64,000 nt of DNA from CAYMPH01 sp964392365 (GTDB taxonomy: Bacteria; Spirochaetota; UBA4802; UBA5550). Location of the stretch: the NCBI GenBank assembly GCA_964392365.1, contig CAYMPH010000011.1, positions 62,001 through 126,000 on the forward strand, in the 5' to 3' direction. This document shows positions 35,808 to 44,479 of this stretch, one piece after another; positions within the stretch are counted from its first letter, which is position 1; the number at the start of each line of letters is the position of its first letter. The position numbers were made by a program, and so were the translations under genes. The notes under the pieces are model-generated. The model was not told the DNA's origin and made no database searches. It saw only the letters and a list, made by a program, of their open reading frames with translations.

Positions 35808-35981
35808 ATGTCTGAAGTTGATTTGTCAGTTGAAAACGCTATCCGTTATATAAGCGGTCAATTAAAAGAAAATCCGGATGCAAAAAGATCAGAGCTTATT
35901 AATGAAGCTTCGAAAAAATTTGATCTCACGCCGATGCAGGCTGAAATGCTTGTTAATAAGTACGTTCTTTCAGGTAATTAA
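35808..35981 (+). CDS. Small conserved-looking helical protein (57 residues)
   Basis: A strong GGAGG lies 7 bases before the ATG, and the frame MSEVDLSVENAIRYISGQ through NKYVLSGN ends at 35981. The composition is that of a folded soluble protein: two or three amphipathic helices (AIRYISGQLKENP, KRSELINEASKKFDLTP, AEMLVNKYV). It lies 22 bp after the radical SAM gene and reads with it. I recall similar short proteins in deltaproteobacteria and spirochaetes but know no function. The codon pattern and ribosome binding site make it a real gene despite its length. Confidence 0.75.
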   Translation: MSEVDLSVENAIRYISGQLKENPDAKRSELINEASKKFDLTPMQAEMLVNKYVLSGN

Positions 35982-36017
35982 ACTATAGCTGTTAACGATT
36001 TAACATGGAGTATTTTG

Positions 36018-37391
36018 ATGGTTACATTTCCAGGCTTTGAAGCTGCTATAAAAAAAACATACGATAACAATCAGGATCATGTTTTTAAATTCTGGAATGA
36101 TCTCGACGATTCAGAAAAAAAGATACTCCTGAATGAATTAAGTTCAATCGATTTTGAACAGCTGAAAAAAATTTATTCCCAGAAAGAAATTTCTCTTCCA
36201 ACTGATTTTAAACCTGCACCTTACATTGCTCTTCCAATAAATGAAAAGGAATTAAAACTATACGATGAAGCCCGCAATGCTGGAATTGAACATATCAGAA
36301 ATAATAAGGTTTGCGCTTTTATTGTTGCAGGAGGCCAGGGTTCACGGCTAGGGTATAGCGGCCCGAAGGGAAAATTCCCTGTTGGTCCTGTATCAAATAA
36401 AACTCTCTTTCAGATTCATGGAGAAAAAATTTTAAAATATTCTCAGAAATATAATGCATCAATTCCGTGGCTTGTTATGACTTCTGATGTCAATCACATG
36501 GAAACTGCAGAATATTTTGAAGAGATGAAATATTTCGGCCTTTCCAAAAAAGATGTTCTGATTTTTTCACAGGAAATGATCCCTTCGCTCGATATCAAAG
36601 GAAAACTTATTCTTTCATCAAAATGCACTCTGTTTAAAAATCCCGACGGCCATGGCGGAAGTCTCACTATTTTGAAAAAATCCGGCGCTCTTGATGAAAT
36701 CAGAAAGCGCAGGATTGAAACTATTTCATATTTTCAGGTGGATAATCCTCTGGTTAAAATAATAGATCCGGTTTTTATAGGATTTCATGTTTTAAACGGA
36801 GCTGAAATATCGAGCAAATCTTTAGCTAAATCTTCTGCTGCAGAAAAGGTTGGCGTATTTATTGAATATCCCGACAAAAAACTTGGAGTTATTGAATACT
36901 CGGATCTTCCAAAAGAAAAAGCAGAATTAACTGATGAAAATGGAAAGCTGAAATTTATTTCAGGCAGCATTGCAATACATCTTTTCAGCACAGCTTTTAT
37001 TGAGAAAATTACCTCCGGCGGTGAAATTTCACTTCCATACCATTTTGCAAAAAAGAAAATATCATCATACACAGCAGATGGAAATAAAGAAATTGACGGT
37101 TTGAAATTTGAAAAATTTGTATTCGACGCTCTTCCTCTTACAGATAAAAATAATATATTTGAAACTATCCGTGAAGATGAGTTTGCTCCTGTAAAAAATG
37201 CAACTGGTGAAGATTCAGTTCAGTCGTCCCAGAAGCTTATGAATAACCTATATAGGAAGTGGCTGATATCAAAAGGAATAAAAATTCCGGATTCAGTTCA
37301 GGTACTTGAACTCACTGCAAACACTGCTGTAGAAGCGGAGGATATAGATTCAAGTCTTGTTCTGCCGGATAAAAAAGAAGTTTTGATTTAG
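36018..37391 (+). CDS. UDP-N-acetylhexosamine/UTP-sugar pyrophosphorylase (eukaryotic UAP1-like family)
   Basis: The enzyme makes UDP-sugars from UTP and a sugar-1-phosphate. FIVAGGQGSRLGYSGPKGKF is the nucleotide-binding signature of the UDPGP family; MTSDVNH, FKNPDGHGGSL and FQVDNPLVKI are the uracil-, sugar- and metal-binding blocks in the order found in UAP1/AGX. This differs from the bacterial GlmU type, which has an acetyltransferase domain that is absent here. I place the start at the ATG at 36018, seven bases after GGAG; a TTG one codon earlier is possible. The substrate is likely N-acetylglucosamine-1-phosphate or a related hexose phosphate. Confidence 0.88.
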   Translation: MVTFPGFEAAIKKTYDNNQDHVFKFWNDLDDSEKKILLNELSSIDFEQLKKIYSQKEISLPTDFKPAPYIALPINEKELKLYDEARNAGIEHIRNNKVCAFIVAGGQGSRLGYSGPKGKFPVGPVSNKTLFQIHGEKILKYSQKYNASIPWLVMTSDVNHMETAEYFEEMKYFGLSKKDVLIFSQEMIPSLDIKGKLILSSKCTLFKNPDGHGGSLTILKKSGALDEIRKRRIETISYFQVDNPLVKIIDPVFIGFHVLNGAEISSKSLAKSSAAEKVGVFIEYPDKKLGVIEYSDLPKEKAELTDENGKLKFISGSIAIHLFSTAFIEKITSGGEISLPYHFAKKKISSYTADGNKEIDGLKFEKFVFDALPLTDKNNIFETIREDEFAPVKNATGEDSVQSSQKLMNNLYRKWLISKGIKIPDSVQVLELTANTAVEAEDIDSSLVLPDKKEVLI

Positions 37392-37415
37392 TAAAGAGTC
37401 TGACAATTTTTAAAA

Positions 37416-38294
37416 TTATTCTTCAATCTTTTCAATTTCTTCAATAGTTAAACCTGTAATTTCAGAAATATCTTTAATGGGCATATTCTTTTTTAATAAA
37501 GCTCTGGCAGTTTCGAGTTTTCCCTCATGAAATCCTTCCTGTAAAAGCTTTTCGCCATATTTTTGTATTGAAGTTCTTAACATTGTTTTTACCTCTACTA
37601 TTCCCTGAATTTCCTCAACCAGTTCTTTCCTGTCATAAAACATATACTTGAACCAGTTGATAAAAAGTTTTAATTCATCCGGCTTTTCAGTTTTTAATAA
37701 TTCTGTTATAGAATCAATCTCAGTCTGAAGTTCTTCCTCTGAAAGGTTTTCTGTATAAAACAAAGCAGCAACAGAATTTTTCAGGCTTTTTAGAAAATCT
37801 TTACTGAATTCATTCTCAGCAATTTTAAAATATCTGAACTTCGGTATATACTTTTCAGGAATTGAATTCTCTATCAAAGTATAGAATTCTTCCGGCGCTG
37901 TCCAGTTTTTTTCGCCATTGTATAGCATTATTGGAAAAACCGCAGGCAGAGTTTTAAGCTTATGATTTCTTACAAGATCTTCATATAATTCTATGATGTA
38001 GTGAAGCATCCGCAGTGACATAAATCTGTCCACAGTAGACTGAAATTCAAGAAGTATGAAAATATAAATATCCTGCCCTTTAAACTTTGCTTTATAGATT
38101 AAATCGGATTCCCTCTCAGCAAATTCGTCTGAGATAAAACTTTTATCTATCCTTTCAAGCGAGCTGTATTCAATGCAGTTTATCCATTCTTCATTAACAA
38201 AGCTGGTAAGAAGCTGCCTAACCAGTTCATGATTTGAAAAAAGCTTCTTATAACCTGAATCGTGCGCGTTATGTTTTTTTGCCATATTATCCAC
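37416..38294 (-). CDS. Rpn family (PD-(D/E)XK) nuclease-like protein
   Basis: The 292-residue protein begins HDSGYKKLFSNHELVRQLL, the N-terminal signature of Rpn/transposase_31 proteins. The nuclease core is ERESDLIYKAKF followed by IFILLEFQSTVD, giving the D and E-x-Q of the PD-(D/E)XK site, then MLHYIIELYEDL. The C-terminus has EGKLETARALLKKNMPIKDI, the helical repeat typical of these proteins. RpnA of Escherichia coli is a calcium-stimulated DNA endonuclease that promotes recombination; copies are often multiple in a genome. The start is GTG at 38294 or ATG at 38285. The upstream region holds the GATCGTATTAAT element. It appears intact. Confidence 0.87.
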   Translation of the reverse strand: MDNMAKKHNAHDSGYKKLFSNHELVRQLLTSFVNEEWINCIEYSSLERIDKSFISDEFAERESDLIYKAKFKGQDIYIFILLEFQSTVDRFMSLRMLHYIIELYEDLVRNHKLKTLPAVFPIMLYNGEKNWTAPEEFYTLIENSIPEKYIPKFRYFKIAENEFSKDFLKSLKNSVAALFYTENLSEEELQTEIDSITELLKTEKPDELKLFINWFKYMFYDRKELVEEIQGIVEVKTMLRTSIQKYGEKLLQEGFHEGKLETARALLKKNMPIKDISEITGLTIEEIEKIEE

Positions 38295-38399
38295 TATATA
38301 TTAATACGATCAGCGTTGTAATAATTAAATTTTTTTTTAATTATTTAATAAAAAACACAATGCGGAAGGGGTTCAAAATTTTGAACACCTTTTGCATTG
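38294..38399 (-). repeat. Dispersed element, copy 2: palindrome plus TGATCGTATTAATATATAG
   Basis: On the minus strand an imperfect palindrome (38358-38399, core GTTCAAAATTTTGAAC at 38371-38386) is followed after about 45 bp of AT-rich DNA by TGATCGTATTAATATATAG (38294-38312). The same order is seen at 16813-16911 and, with a different palindrome, at 56229-56338. It may supply the promoter of the Rpn-type gene. Confidence 0.65.
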
Positions 38400-38493
38400 C
38401 CCGTTTTGAGTAATTAAAATCTAATTGACATAACATGAAGTTTCATTTAAGTTATATGGATGAATTAACTGGAATTTTTAAAGGAACACTTTT

Positions 38494-38556
38494 ATGAAAA
38501 CACTTGAAAGAGTAATTATAAATCAGAACCTAAAGGATCAATCATTTGAAAATTAA
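38494..38556 (+). CDS. Possible 20-residue leader peptide
   Basis: ATG AAA ACA CTT GAA begins a 20-codon frame ending at TAA 38554-38556, with AAAGGAAC upstream. It overlaps the TTG start of the next gene by 11 bp, so it could couple translation. Short frames like this arise by chance; I give it low weight. Confidence 0.3.
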   Translation: MKTLERVIINQNLKDQSFEN

Positions 38557-39067
38557 AATATTTACAATAACTTTATCATTTATATTTTTACTATCTCCAT
38601 TACTTCATTCCCAAACCGCAGCTAAAAATAAATTTCTGGTGCTAGGATTTCTTTCTAAGCAGATTAATGATCTTGAAGACAGGCTTCTTCGCGAAGAGAT
38701 TATGAGAGAGTTTGTAAAATCCGGGAATGACATTGTTTCTGTGATGGAACTTGAATCAGCTGTGTATGGTGAAAATCCTCCATTAAAAAATATCAGATAT
38801 TTTAATGAAAAAACTGCCATTTATCTAACTGAGAAATTCAGCGCGCAATATGCTGTATTCGGTAAAATATTTCCCAGGGAAAAAACTGCAAATTTTATTT
38901 CTTCAGGGCAAACATACAAATGCAGCCTTAGAATATATTCAATTGAAAAGAAAAAATTTATTGATATTTCATTTGATTTTACCGGAGAAAAAAAGTTTTA
39001 TGACTTTGCAGTGGGCTTTTCAAAAAAGTGTGTTAAAGAAATAACTGAAAAAATAAAAGAGATATGA
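38546..39067 (+). CDS. Secreted protein of unknown function
   Basis: A 173-residue protein with a signal peptide (FTITLSFIFLLSPLLHSQ). The mature part starts KNKFLVLGFLSKQINDLEDR and includes FSAQYAVFGKIFP and a mixed alpha/beta pattern reminiscent of the TolB N-terminal/LpoB-like fold that spirochaetal proteins often share (a strand, a helix, then a VFG strand). I cannot name the family. The start is TTG at 38546 with AAGGAT seven to eight bases upstream. It is 4 bp before argB, so the two are co-transcribed, but a metabolic link is not apparent. Confidence 0.6.
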   Translation: MKIKIFTITLSFIFLLSPLLHSQTAAKNKFLVLGFLSKQINDLEDRLLREEIMREFVKSGNDIVSVMELESAVYGENPPLKNIRYFNEKTAIYLTEKFSAQYAVFGKIFPREKTANFISSGQTYKCSLRIYSIEKKKFIDISFDFTGEKKFYDFAVGFSKKCVKEITEKIKEI

Positions 39068-39071
39068 TATT

Positions 39072-39932
39072 ATGAAAAAGTATATCGAAAAAGCACAGAC
39101 TCTAATGGAATCATTTCCGTATATCCGCGATTTTTACGGGAAAACCATGGTTATTAAATACGGCGGGCATGCCATGTCTGATGAAGAATTAAGAAAATCT
39201 TTTGCAATGGACATGGTTCTGATGAAGCTTGTTGGAATCAATCCGGTAATTGTACACGGAGGCGGACCTCAAATCGGCGATCTTCTGAAACAGATAGGCA
39301 AGAAAAGCGAGTTTGTTGCAGGCATGCGAGTTACTGACAATGAAACCATGGATATAGTTGAAATGGTTCTTACAGGTAAGGTTAACAAGGAGATCGTTCA
39401 GAATATAAATATGGTTGGCGGGAAAGCAGTAGGGCTTTCAGGCAAGGATGGCGGTCTTTTTACTGCGGTTAAAATTTATCATTCCGAAGGCGGAGAAGAT
39501 ATTGATATTGGCCAGGTCGGCACAATTAAAAATGTGTATCCTGAAATTCTGGATGCGCTTGATAAAGACAGGTTTATACCGGTTATTGCTCCGATCGGAT
39601 CAGACGAGGCAGGCATCACCTATAATATTAATGCTGATATTGCAGCCGGAAAAATTGCTGAAGCTTTAAAAGCTGAAAAGCTGATTTTGCTTACTGATAT
39701 TCAGGGAGTTATGATAAATGACAGTCTCGTATCAACCCTGAAAAAAAATGAAGTAAATGATATGATTAAAAAAGGAAGTATAACAGGCGGAATGATTCCA
39801 AAGGTTAACTGCTGTGTTGAAGCTCTTGCAGGAGGAGTCGGGAAAACGCACATAATAGACGGAAGAGTTGAGCACGCTGTGATTCTTGAAATCTTTACAA
39901 ACGCCGGTATAGGCACGGAAATAGTGAATTGA
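39072..39932 (+). CDS. argB: Acetylglutamate kinase
   Basis: ArgB phosphorylates N-acetylglutamate in arginine synthesis. The 286-residue protein has the amino-acid-kinase signatures VIKYGGHAMSD (phosphate-binding lysine and glycines), VIVHGGGPQIG, NINADIAAGKIA and the ADP-site KLILLTDIQGVM. The length is normal for the family. The N-terminal helix before the kinase fold (KYIEKAQTLMESFPYIRDFY) is of the type found in arginine-inhibited, hexameric enzymes, so feedback control by arginine is likely. No other arg genes are in the window. Confidence 0.97.
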   Translation: MKKYIEKAQTLMESFPYIRDFYGKTMVIKYGGHAMSDEELRKSFAMDMVLMKLVGINPVIVHGGGPQIGDLLKQIGKKSEFVAGMRVTDNETMDIVEMVLTGKVNKEIVQNINMVGGKAVGLSGKDGGLFTAVKIYHSEGGEDIDIGQVGTIKNVYPEILDALDKDRFIPVIAPIGSDEAGITYNINADIAAGKIAEALKAEKLILLTDIQGVMINDSLVSTLKKNEVNDMIKKGSITGGMIPKVNCCVEALAGGVGKTHIIDGRVEHAVILEIFTNAGIGTEIVN

Positions 39933-39941
39933 TCTTTAAAA

Positions 39942-41009
39942 ATGGATAAAATTAAAGTTCTTATAATAGACGATTCAGCTTCAATGAGATCTCTTATTAG
40001 AGAATCTTTATCAGCTTCTCCAAAAATTGAAGTAATAGCAACAGCAATGGACCCGATATTTGCTGTGCAGAAAATTTTAAGTCTTAACCCCGATGTAATT
40101 ACTCTTGATATTGAAATGCCGCGGATGGATGGCCTCACGTTTCTATCAAAGCTTATGATATCAAACCCGTTGCCTGTTATAATGGTAAGTTCGCTTACAG
40201 ATCACGGAACAAAAGAAACACTCAAAGCCCTTGAACTCGGAGCTGTTGATTTTTTACTTAAGCCTTCTCCGGATGATCCATCCGCAGCCGGTATTTTTTC
40301 CAGAGATCTGATAAAAAAGGTAATTTTTGCAAGTCAGGTGAAGGTTAATAAAACAACTCCTGAGAAAGCAAAAAACATAACAGATATGTTTATATCTGAC
40401 CAGATACAGGATAAAAAAGGTCAGACAAATAAAAAGGAATCAGAATTTATTATTGCCATAGGATCTTCCACAGGCGGAACTATTGTCATAACAGAAATAA
40501 TAAAAAAGCTTTCAGATAATCTTCCTCCGATTTTAATAGTTCAGCATATGCCTGAAGGTTTTACCAGGCCTTTTGCAGAAAGGCTGAATTCATTATCAAA
40601 AATCTTTGTAAAAGAAGCTGAACAGGAAGATCAGGTTTTGAGAGGATGCGCTTATGTTGCTCCTGCAGGCAGGCATCTTGAAATTGTAAAAGCTATGAAC
40701 GGATACAGAATAAATTTATCTGACAGCGATCCTGTTAACAGGTTCAAGCCGTCTGTTGATGTTATGTATAAATCTGTTTTGGAAAGCGCAGGAGGGAAAA
40801 GCTGTGCTGTTATTTTAACAGGCATGGGAAATGACGGTTCTAAAGGCATGCTCGAGCTTAAAAAATGCGGCGCATGCACTATAGCACAGGATGAAAAATC
40901 ATCAGTTGTATTTGGAATGCCGAGAGAGGCGATTCAGATCGGAGCTGCAACGATGGTAAAAAATATTGAAGAGATAACGGATTACTTAAACACGCTTGCT
41001 TCGGCATAA
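39942..41009 (+). CDS. cheB: Chemotaxis response regulator protein-glutamate methylesterase CheB
   Basis: The 355-residue protein is a receiver (VLIIDDSASMR, phospho-acceptor D56 in ITLDIEMPRMDG, K in FLLKPSP) joined to the methylesterase domain. The catalytic triad is visible: serine in AIGSSTGG, histidine in VQHMPEGF, aspartate in GMGNDGS. It removes methyl groups from, or deamidates, chemoreceptors and implies a chemotaxis system and motility. No cheR, cheA or receptor gene is adjacent; the gene follows argB by 9 bp. The linker between domains is longer than usual and lysine-rich. Confidence 0.95.
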   Translation: MDKIKVLIIDDSASMRSLIRESLSASPKIEVIATAMDPIFAVQKILSLNPDVITLDIEMPRMDGLTFLSKLMISNPLPVIMVSSLTDHGTKETLKALELGAVDFLLKPSPDDPSAAGIFSRDLIKKVIFASQVKVNKTTPEKAKNITDMFISDQIQDKKGQTNKKESEFIIAIGSSTGGTIVITEIIKKLSDNLPPILIVQHMPEGFTRPFAERLNSLSKIFVKEAEQEDQVLRGCAYVAPAGRHLEIVKAMNGYRINLSDSDPVNRFKPSVDVMYKSVLESAGGKSCAVILTGMGNDGSKGMLELKKCGACTIAQDEKSSVVFGMPREAIQIGAATMVKNIEEITDYLNTLASA

Positions 41010-41017
41010 AAAGGAAA

Positions 41018-41962
41018 TTAGAACTGAATTATTTCTATTGAATTCGGTCCTTTTCTCTCAGCTTCAGACATTGCTTTTTCAGTTCTTCGTATTAAAGAAT
41101 CAATCAGAAGATCATTCATTAAATTATCTGTTATATCTTTTGTCTTAGGCGCATCTTCAGGATTAAGCTCGGAAATTCCGATTGATGTGTTAATTTTGAA
41201 TTTTATGCCGTTTGATTCAAAATGTTCTTTTGAAACAGCTTCCAGGACTCTTTGTGCAACTGCCGATGCATTTGAGCTCCCTGCATCAGGAAGAAGAATC
41301 ATAAATGTTGAAATGCCGTATCTTCCAAGCTTGTCATAAGGCCTGCAGGATGATTTCAGCCTCAGAGCGTATTCAAACAGGATCATGTCTCCTGACATGT
41401 TTCCGTGCTCTTCAATCAATTCCCTGAAATTTGAAATTGCTACCATCACTGCGGATAAGAATTTTTTATCTCTGGAGGATCTTCCCATTTCTTTAATCAT
41501 TTCATCAAGAAGAGCTCTTCTGTTTAGAAGCCCTGTTAAAGGATCTTCTTTTGCATATTTAATAAGCTTTCTGCTTGCCCTTGAAAAATTCTGTTCAGCT
41601 TTGATATTTTTTTCAGCTATTTTTATTCTCGCTGCAAGTTCTTCCTTGCTGAATGGTTTAAATAAAAAATCATCGCAACCTGCGTCCATAAGCCCGTGAA
41701 TGAATTTCTGGTCTTCCCGTTCAATTATTGCAAGTATATAAATCGGATGCTGGAGTCTTATCCTTTTAAGTTTACTGATAAGTCCAGGCGCATCATAATC
41801 AGTTTTAGTCCAGTTCAGAATGTTTATCTGGGAGTGTTTTTCCTTTATGTCATCTATAGCGGAATCAAAAGAGTTGCACTCGAAAATCTGTTTAATTTCC
41901 GGAATGGATTGTGCAACAGCTTTTTTAAGGGCAGTATTGCTATTAATTATCATGATTTTCAT
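41018..41962 (-). CDS. Receiver-GGDEF protein with degenerate receiver and GGDEF sites
   Basis: The 314-residue protein has a receiver-like N-terminal domain (1 to about 125) and a GGDEF-like domain (about 140-314; DPLTGLLNRRALLDEM is the standard opening). Key residues are lost in both. The phospho-acceptor position reads ILNWTK, with N50 where LD is expected, while the conserved lysine (FLFKPFS) remains. The GGDEF signature is RYGIST. It therefore probably cannot be phosphorylated in the usual way or make cyclic di-GMP. It may be a GTP or cyclic di-GMP sensor, or a protein-protein adaptor. It is convergent with cheB, with 8 bp between them. Confidence 0.85.
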   Translation of the reverse strand: MKIMIINSNTALKKAVAQSIPEIKQIFECNSFDSAIDDIKEKHSQINILNWTKTDYDAPGLISKLKRIRLQHPIYILAIIEREDQKFIHGLMDAGCDDFLFKPFSKEELAARIKIAEKNIKAEQNFSRASRKLIKYAKEDPLTGLLNRRALLDEMIKEMGRSSRDKKFLSAVMVAISNFRELIEEHGNMSGDMILFEYALRLKSSCRPYDKLGRYGISTFMILLPDAGSSNASAVAQRVLEAVSKEHFESNGIKFKINTSIGISELNPEDAPKTKDITDNLMNDLLIDSLIRRTEKAMSEAERKGPNSIEIIQF

Positions 41963-42048
41963 ATAGTTTAGTCCTGTACCTGGGATGAAAAGATTATATA
42001 TGAATAAATATATAAAAGTTTATTTGTCAATCAAATAAAGAAATACAA

Positions 42049-42834
42049 TTAGTTAAGAATTCCGCTATCTATTATAATTTTGAAAAGCTCTGAAAGCTTT
42101 GTGACTCCAGGATAAAAAACATGAATTGCAATTCCTGCTAAAGTGGTAAAAACGAATATTGCAGTAAACTGCTTCCATGTGCCTTTAAAAACGCTTCCTA
42201 TCCAGTTGTCGTCTTTCATGGTTTTTGTTTTTCGTGTCAGTGAAATTGCAAGAAATGAATCAAATGCCACTTCAGAAAGAATTGCCGGCGCATTATAAAC
42301 AAGATAAACTCCGGCACCCAGAACAGCCGCAAGTAAAAGACCTAATAAAATTAAAAGAATAATAACTACAAATCCTTCTCCATCTGCATCAAAATCGAAT
42401 GAAAATGATGAACCTGATGATCCTGAAGAAGCACTTGAAACAGGCCCGTCAAACGAATCGGACACGCCTGCACCGGAAAATGATCCCCCTCCGCCTGATA
42501 AGGCATCTGCTGGTGAAGAAACATTTCCAGTCAGAGAAATATCTGAAGGAATGTCGAATGATGAGCCCGAGGCAGATGATTGTATGAGAGCGCTGCCCAC
42601 AATTATTTTCAGCCAGATTTTTACCGCAATAAAGAATACTAAATAAGCGAAAAGAACAGTAACCGGATAGCGTATTGCAGGATTATTAATACCGATAATG
42701 AGCATAACTTTGGCTGCTGTAGCACCTGCCATTGCAGTGGCAAATAAGATGAGGGTCATGTGAAGTCTCAGCGAGAATTTCTTATTCAGTTTGCCAATGA
42801 ATCTCATTCTATTACTGACTCTTTTCTTTTGCAT
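42049..42834 (-). CDS. Polytopic membrane protein with Ser/Gly-rich loop
   Basis: A 261-residue protein with four predicted transmembrane helices (about 22-45, 56-78, 152-180 and 215-237). Between helices 2 and 3 lies a 70-residue low-complexity loop rich in serine, glycine and aspartate (SGSSGSSFSFDFDADGEG). The stretch LVYNAPAILSEVAFDSFLAI after helix 3 appears conserved-like, with a charged RKTKTMKDDNW. I do not recognise the family. The gene follows pyrK by 19 bp in the same direction and is probably the last gene of the 45170-42049 operon. Confidence 0.65.
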   Translation of the reverse strand: MQKKRVSNRMRFIGKLNKKFSLRLHMTLILFATAMAGATAAKVMLIIGINNPAIRYPVTVLFAYLVFFIAVKIWLKIIVGSALIQSSASGSSFDIPSDISLTGNVSSPADALSGGGGSFSGAGVSDSFDGPVSSASSGSSGSSFSFDFDADGEGFVVIILLILLGLLLAAVLGAGVYLVYNAPAILSEVAFDSFLAISLTRKTKTMKDDNWIGSVFKGTWKQFTAIFVFTTLAGIAIHVFYPGVTKLSELFKIIIDSGILN

Positions 42835-42853
42835 TTATTTGACCATCAAATAT

Positions 42854-43627
42854 TTATTTTTGAAAAAAAATATCATCACCATTAAAAACAGGGCCGTCTA
42901 TGCATGCGCGTTTATATCCGTCTTTTGTCATTACAGTGCAGCCTGCACATACTCCAATGCCGCATCCGAAATAATTTTCCATTGATACTTCAACAGGAGC
43001 ATGATCTCTGCCGATTGAATAAACGCTTTCCATCATTTTTTCCGGACCGCATGTGTATATTCTTTTAAATTCAGTTTCTTTTAATATTTTTTTCATAACA
43101 ACCGGTGCAGTGCCTTTTTCGCCATAGGTGCCGTCATCTGTTGAAAAAATAATTTTATCAGATACAGAGCTGTACGCTTCTTCGCAGTAAATAAAATCTT
43201 TGCTCGATGCTCCATAAATAAGAGTAACTTTGCAATTTCTGTTTTTAAGTTCCCTTGCAAGAAAATAAAGGGGAGCTGTTCCTACACCGCCGCCAACAAG
43301 CAGAACTTTACTGTCATTTTCAAGAGTAAATCCTTTGCCGAGCGGACCCAGAACATCAATATCTCCAGGTTCGTAATCTTTTAAAATATCAGTTCCCTTT
43401 CCAACAACTCTAATTACAATATCAGTTATGCCGTTACTGTAGTTGTAAATTGAAAAAGGCCTGCGCAGCAGAGGATCAGTTCCTGTTCCAATCCTGATAT
43501 TTATAAATTGCCCGGGCACGGGAACAGAGCCGGACATTTTAATTTTCAAAAGATAATGATCTTTTGCAACACAGTCCGGTTTTTCCATTAATGCGGATAT
43601 TTTGTTATCAATCATAATTATTTTCAC
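42854..43627 (-). CDS. pyrK: Dihydroorotate dehydrogenase electron-transfer subunit (PyrK-like FAD/2Fe-2S protein)
   Basis: PyrK passes electrons from dihydroorotate oxidation to NAD. The protein has the FAD-binding RRPFSIYN, the NAD-binding VGGGVGTAPL and ending CGPEKMM, and a 2Fe-2S motif CGIGVCAGC with a further cysteine in YKRACIDGP. The order and length (257 residues) fit PyrK better than ferredoxin:NADP reductase or the SudB-type subunit, but pyrD is not in the window, so NfnA-like roles remain possible. Start is GTG at 43627, overlapping the thpR stop by 4 bp, or the ATG four codons later. Confidence 0.88.
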   Translation of the reverse strand: MKIIMIDNKISALMEKPDCVAKDHYLLKIKMSGSVPVPGQFINIRIGTGTDPLLRRPFSIYNYSNGITDIVIRVVGKGTDILKDYEPGDIDVLGPLGKGFTLENDSKVLLVGGGVGTAPLYFLARELKNRNCKVTLIYGASSKDFIYCEEAYSSVSDKIIFSTDDGTYGEKGTAPVVMKKILKETEFKRIYTCGPEKMMESVYSIGRDHAPVEVSMENYFGCGIGVCAGCTVMTKDGYKRACIDGPVFNGDDIFFQK

Positions 43628-44187
43628 TTATTAAAATGTATGCTGGAAATTTCTTTATACACAGCACCGGACGACTGAAGTTTTGATTCATATAATACTG
43701 CTTTGCTGAATAATCCATCTGCATAAAAAGTATTGCTGTTTTCTTTTATAAAAGAAATAATTTCTTCCGGAAGTTTTGTACCGGTTTTTAATCTTGCTAA
43801 AGTAATATGCGGCACGAAATTTCTTTTTTCCTTTTCAAAGCCGAAAGATTTAGTGAAAGCTTCAATTACGCGCTGAATATTTTTGAGCAGTTTCATGTCT
43901 GATTCTATACCAGCCCAGAGAACTCCTCCGGAATCATTCCTGAACATCCCGAGTCCTTTTAGTGAAAAGGGAATTTCGTTTTCATCAAATTTAATTTTAG
44001 AAAAAGATTCTGCAAGTATACCTGCAGTTTTATCATTTAATTCGCCTAAAAATTTCATTGTAATATGAAAATTTTCAGGTGGAACAATTTTTAAATAATC
44101 AGAATATGCTTTGAGAAAATCTGCAGTTTTATTCAGACATTCCCTTATAGTGTGATCAAGCGGCAGAGCTATGAATAGCCTGCTCAT
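43624..44187 (-). CDS. thpR: RNA 2',3'-cyclic phosphodiesterase (2H family)
   Basis: The 2H phosphoesterase motifs are both present: FHITMKFLG and PHITLARLK, about 85 residues apart. Such enzymes open 2',3'-cyclic phosphates in RNA and were first described as 2'-5' RNA ligases. With the ATG at 44187 the protein starts MSRLFIALPL, the usual N-terminus; the frame extends further upstream into gatC, which is not expected to be translated. The ATG is 1 bp past the gatC stop, so translation is coupled. Length 187 residues is normal. Confidence 0.92.
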   Translation of the reverse strand: MSRLFIALPLDHTIRECLNKTADFLKAYSDYLKIVPPENFHITMKFLGELNDKTAGILAESFSKIKFDENEIPFSLKGLGMFRNDSGGVLWAGIESDMKLLKNIQRVIEAFTKSFGFEKEKRNFVPHITLARLKTGTKLPEEIISFIKENSNTFYADGLFSKAVLYESKLQSSGAVYKEISSIHFNK

Positions 44188-44188
44188 A

Positions 44189-44479
44189 TCAGCCTTCGAG
44201 AATGCGCGGTACGATAAAGTGGTTATTCTGAAAATCAGGGGCGATTTTCTCAACTTCGCTTTTATCGATCGAAGCTAATACTGTATCCTGCCTGAAAACA
44301 TTACCGAGATCAACAACGTGATCTGCAGTTTTAACATTTGCTGTATCTAATTCATTTATTTTTTCAACATAGGTTATGATGTCGGATAACTGTTTTGAAA
44401 ACTCATCCTTTTCAGGTTCTGAAAGCTCAAGTCTTGCAAGCTTTGAAACTTTTTCAATTGTCTGTCTGTCTATTTTCAT
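44189..44479 (-). CDS. gatC: Aspartyl/glutamyl-tRNA amidotransferase subunit C
   Basis: GatC is the small stabilising subunit of the GatCAB complex that amidates misacylated Glu-tRNA(Gln) or Asp-tRNA(Asn). The 96-residue protein has the characteristic IEKVSKLARLELSEPEKDEF start, ITYVEKINELDT in the middle and the end APDFQNNHFIVPRILEG. I place the start at 44479 (GGGAAG ribosome binding site, family start) and not at the longer frame start 44572. It overlaps the end of the preceding lipoprotein gene by 26 bp. gatA and gatB are not nearby in this window. Confidence 0.94.
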   Translation of the reverse strand: MKIDRQTIEKVSKLARLELSEPEKDEFSKQLSDIITYVEKINELDTANVKTADHVVDLGNVFRQDTVLASIDKSEVEKIAPDFQNNHFIVPRILEG

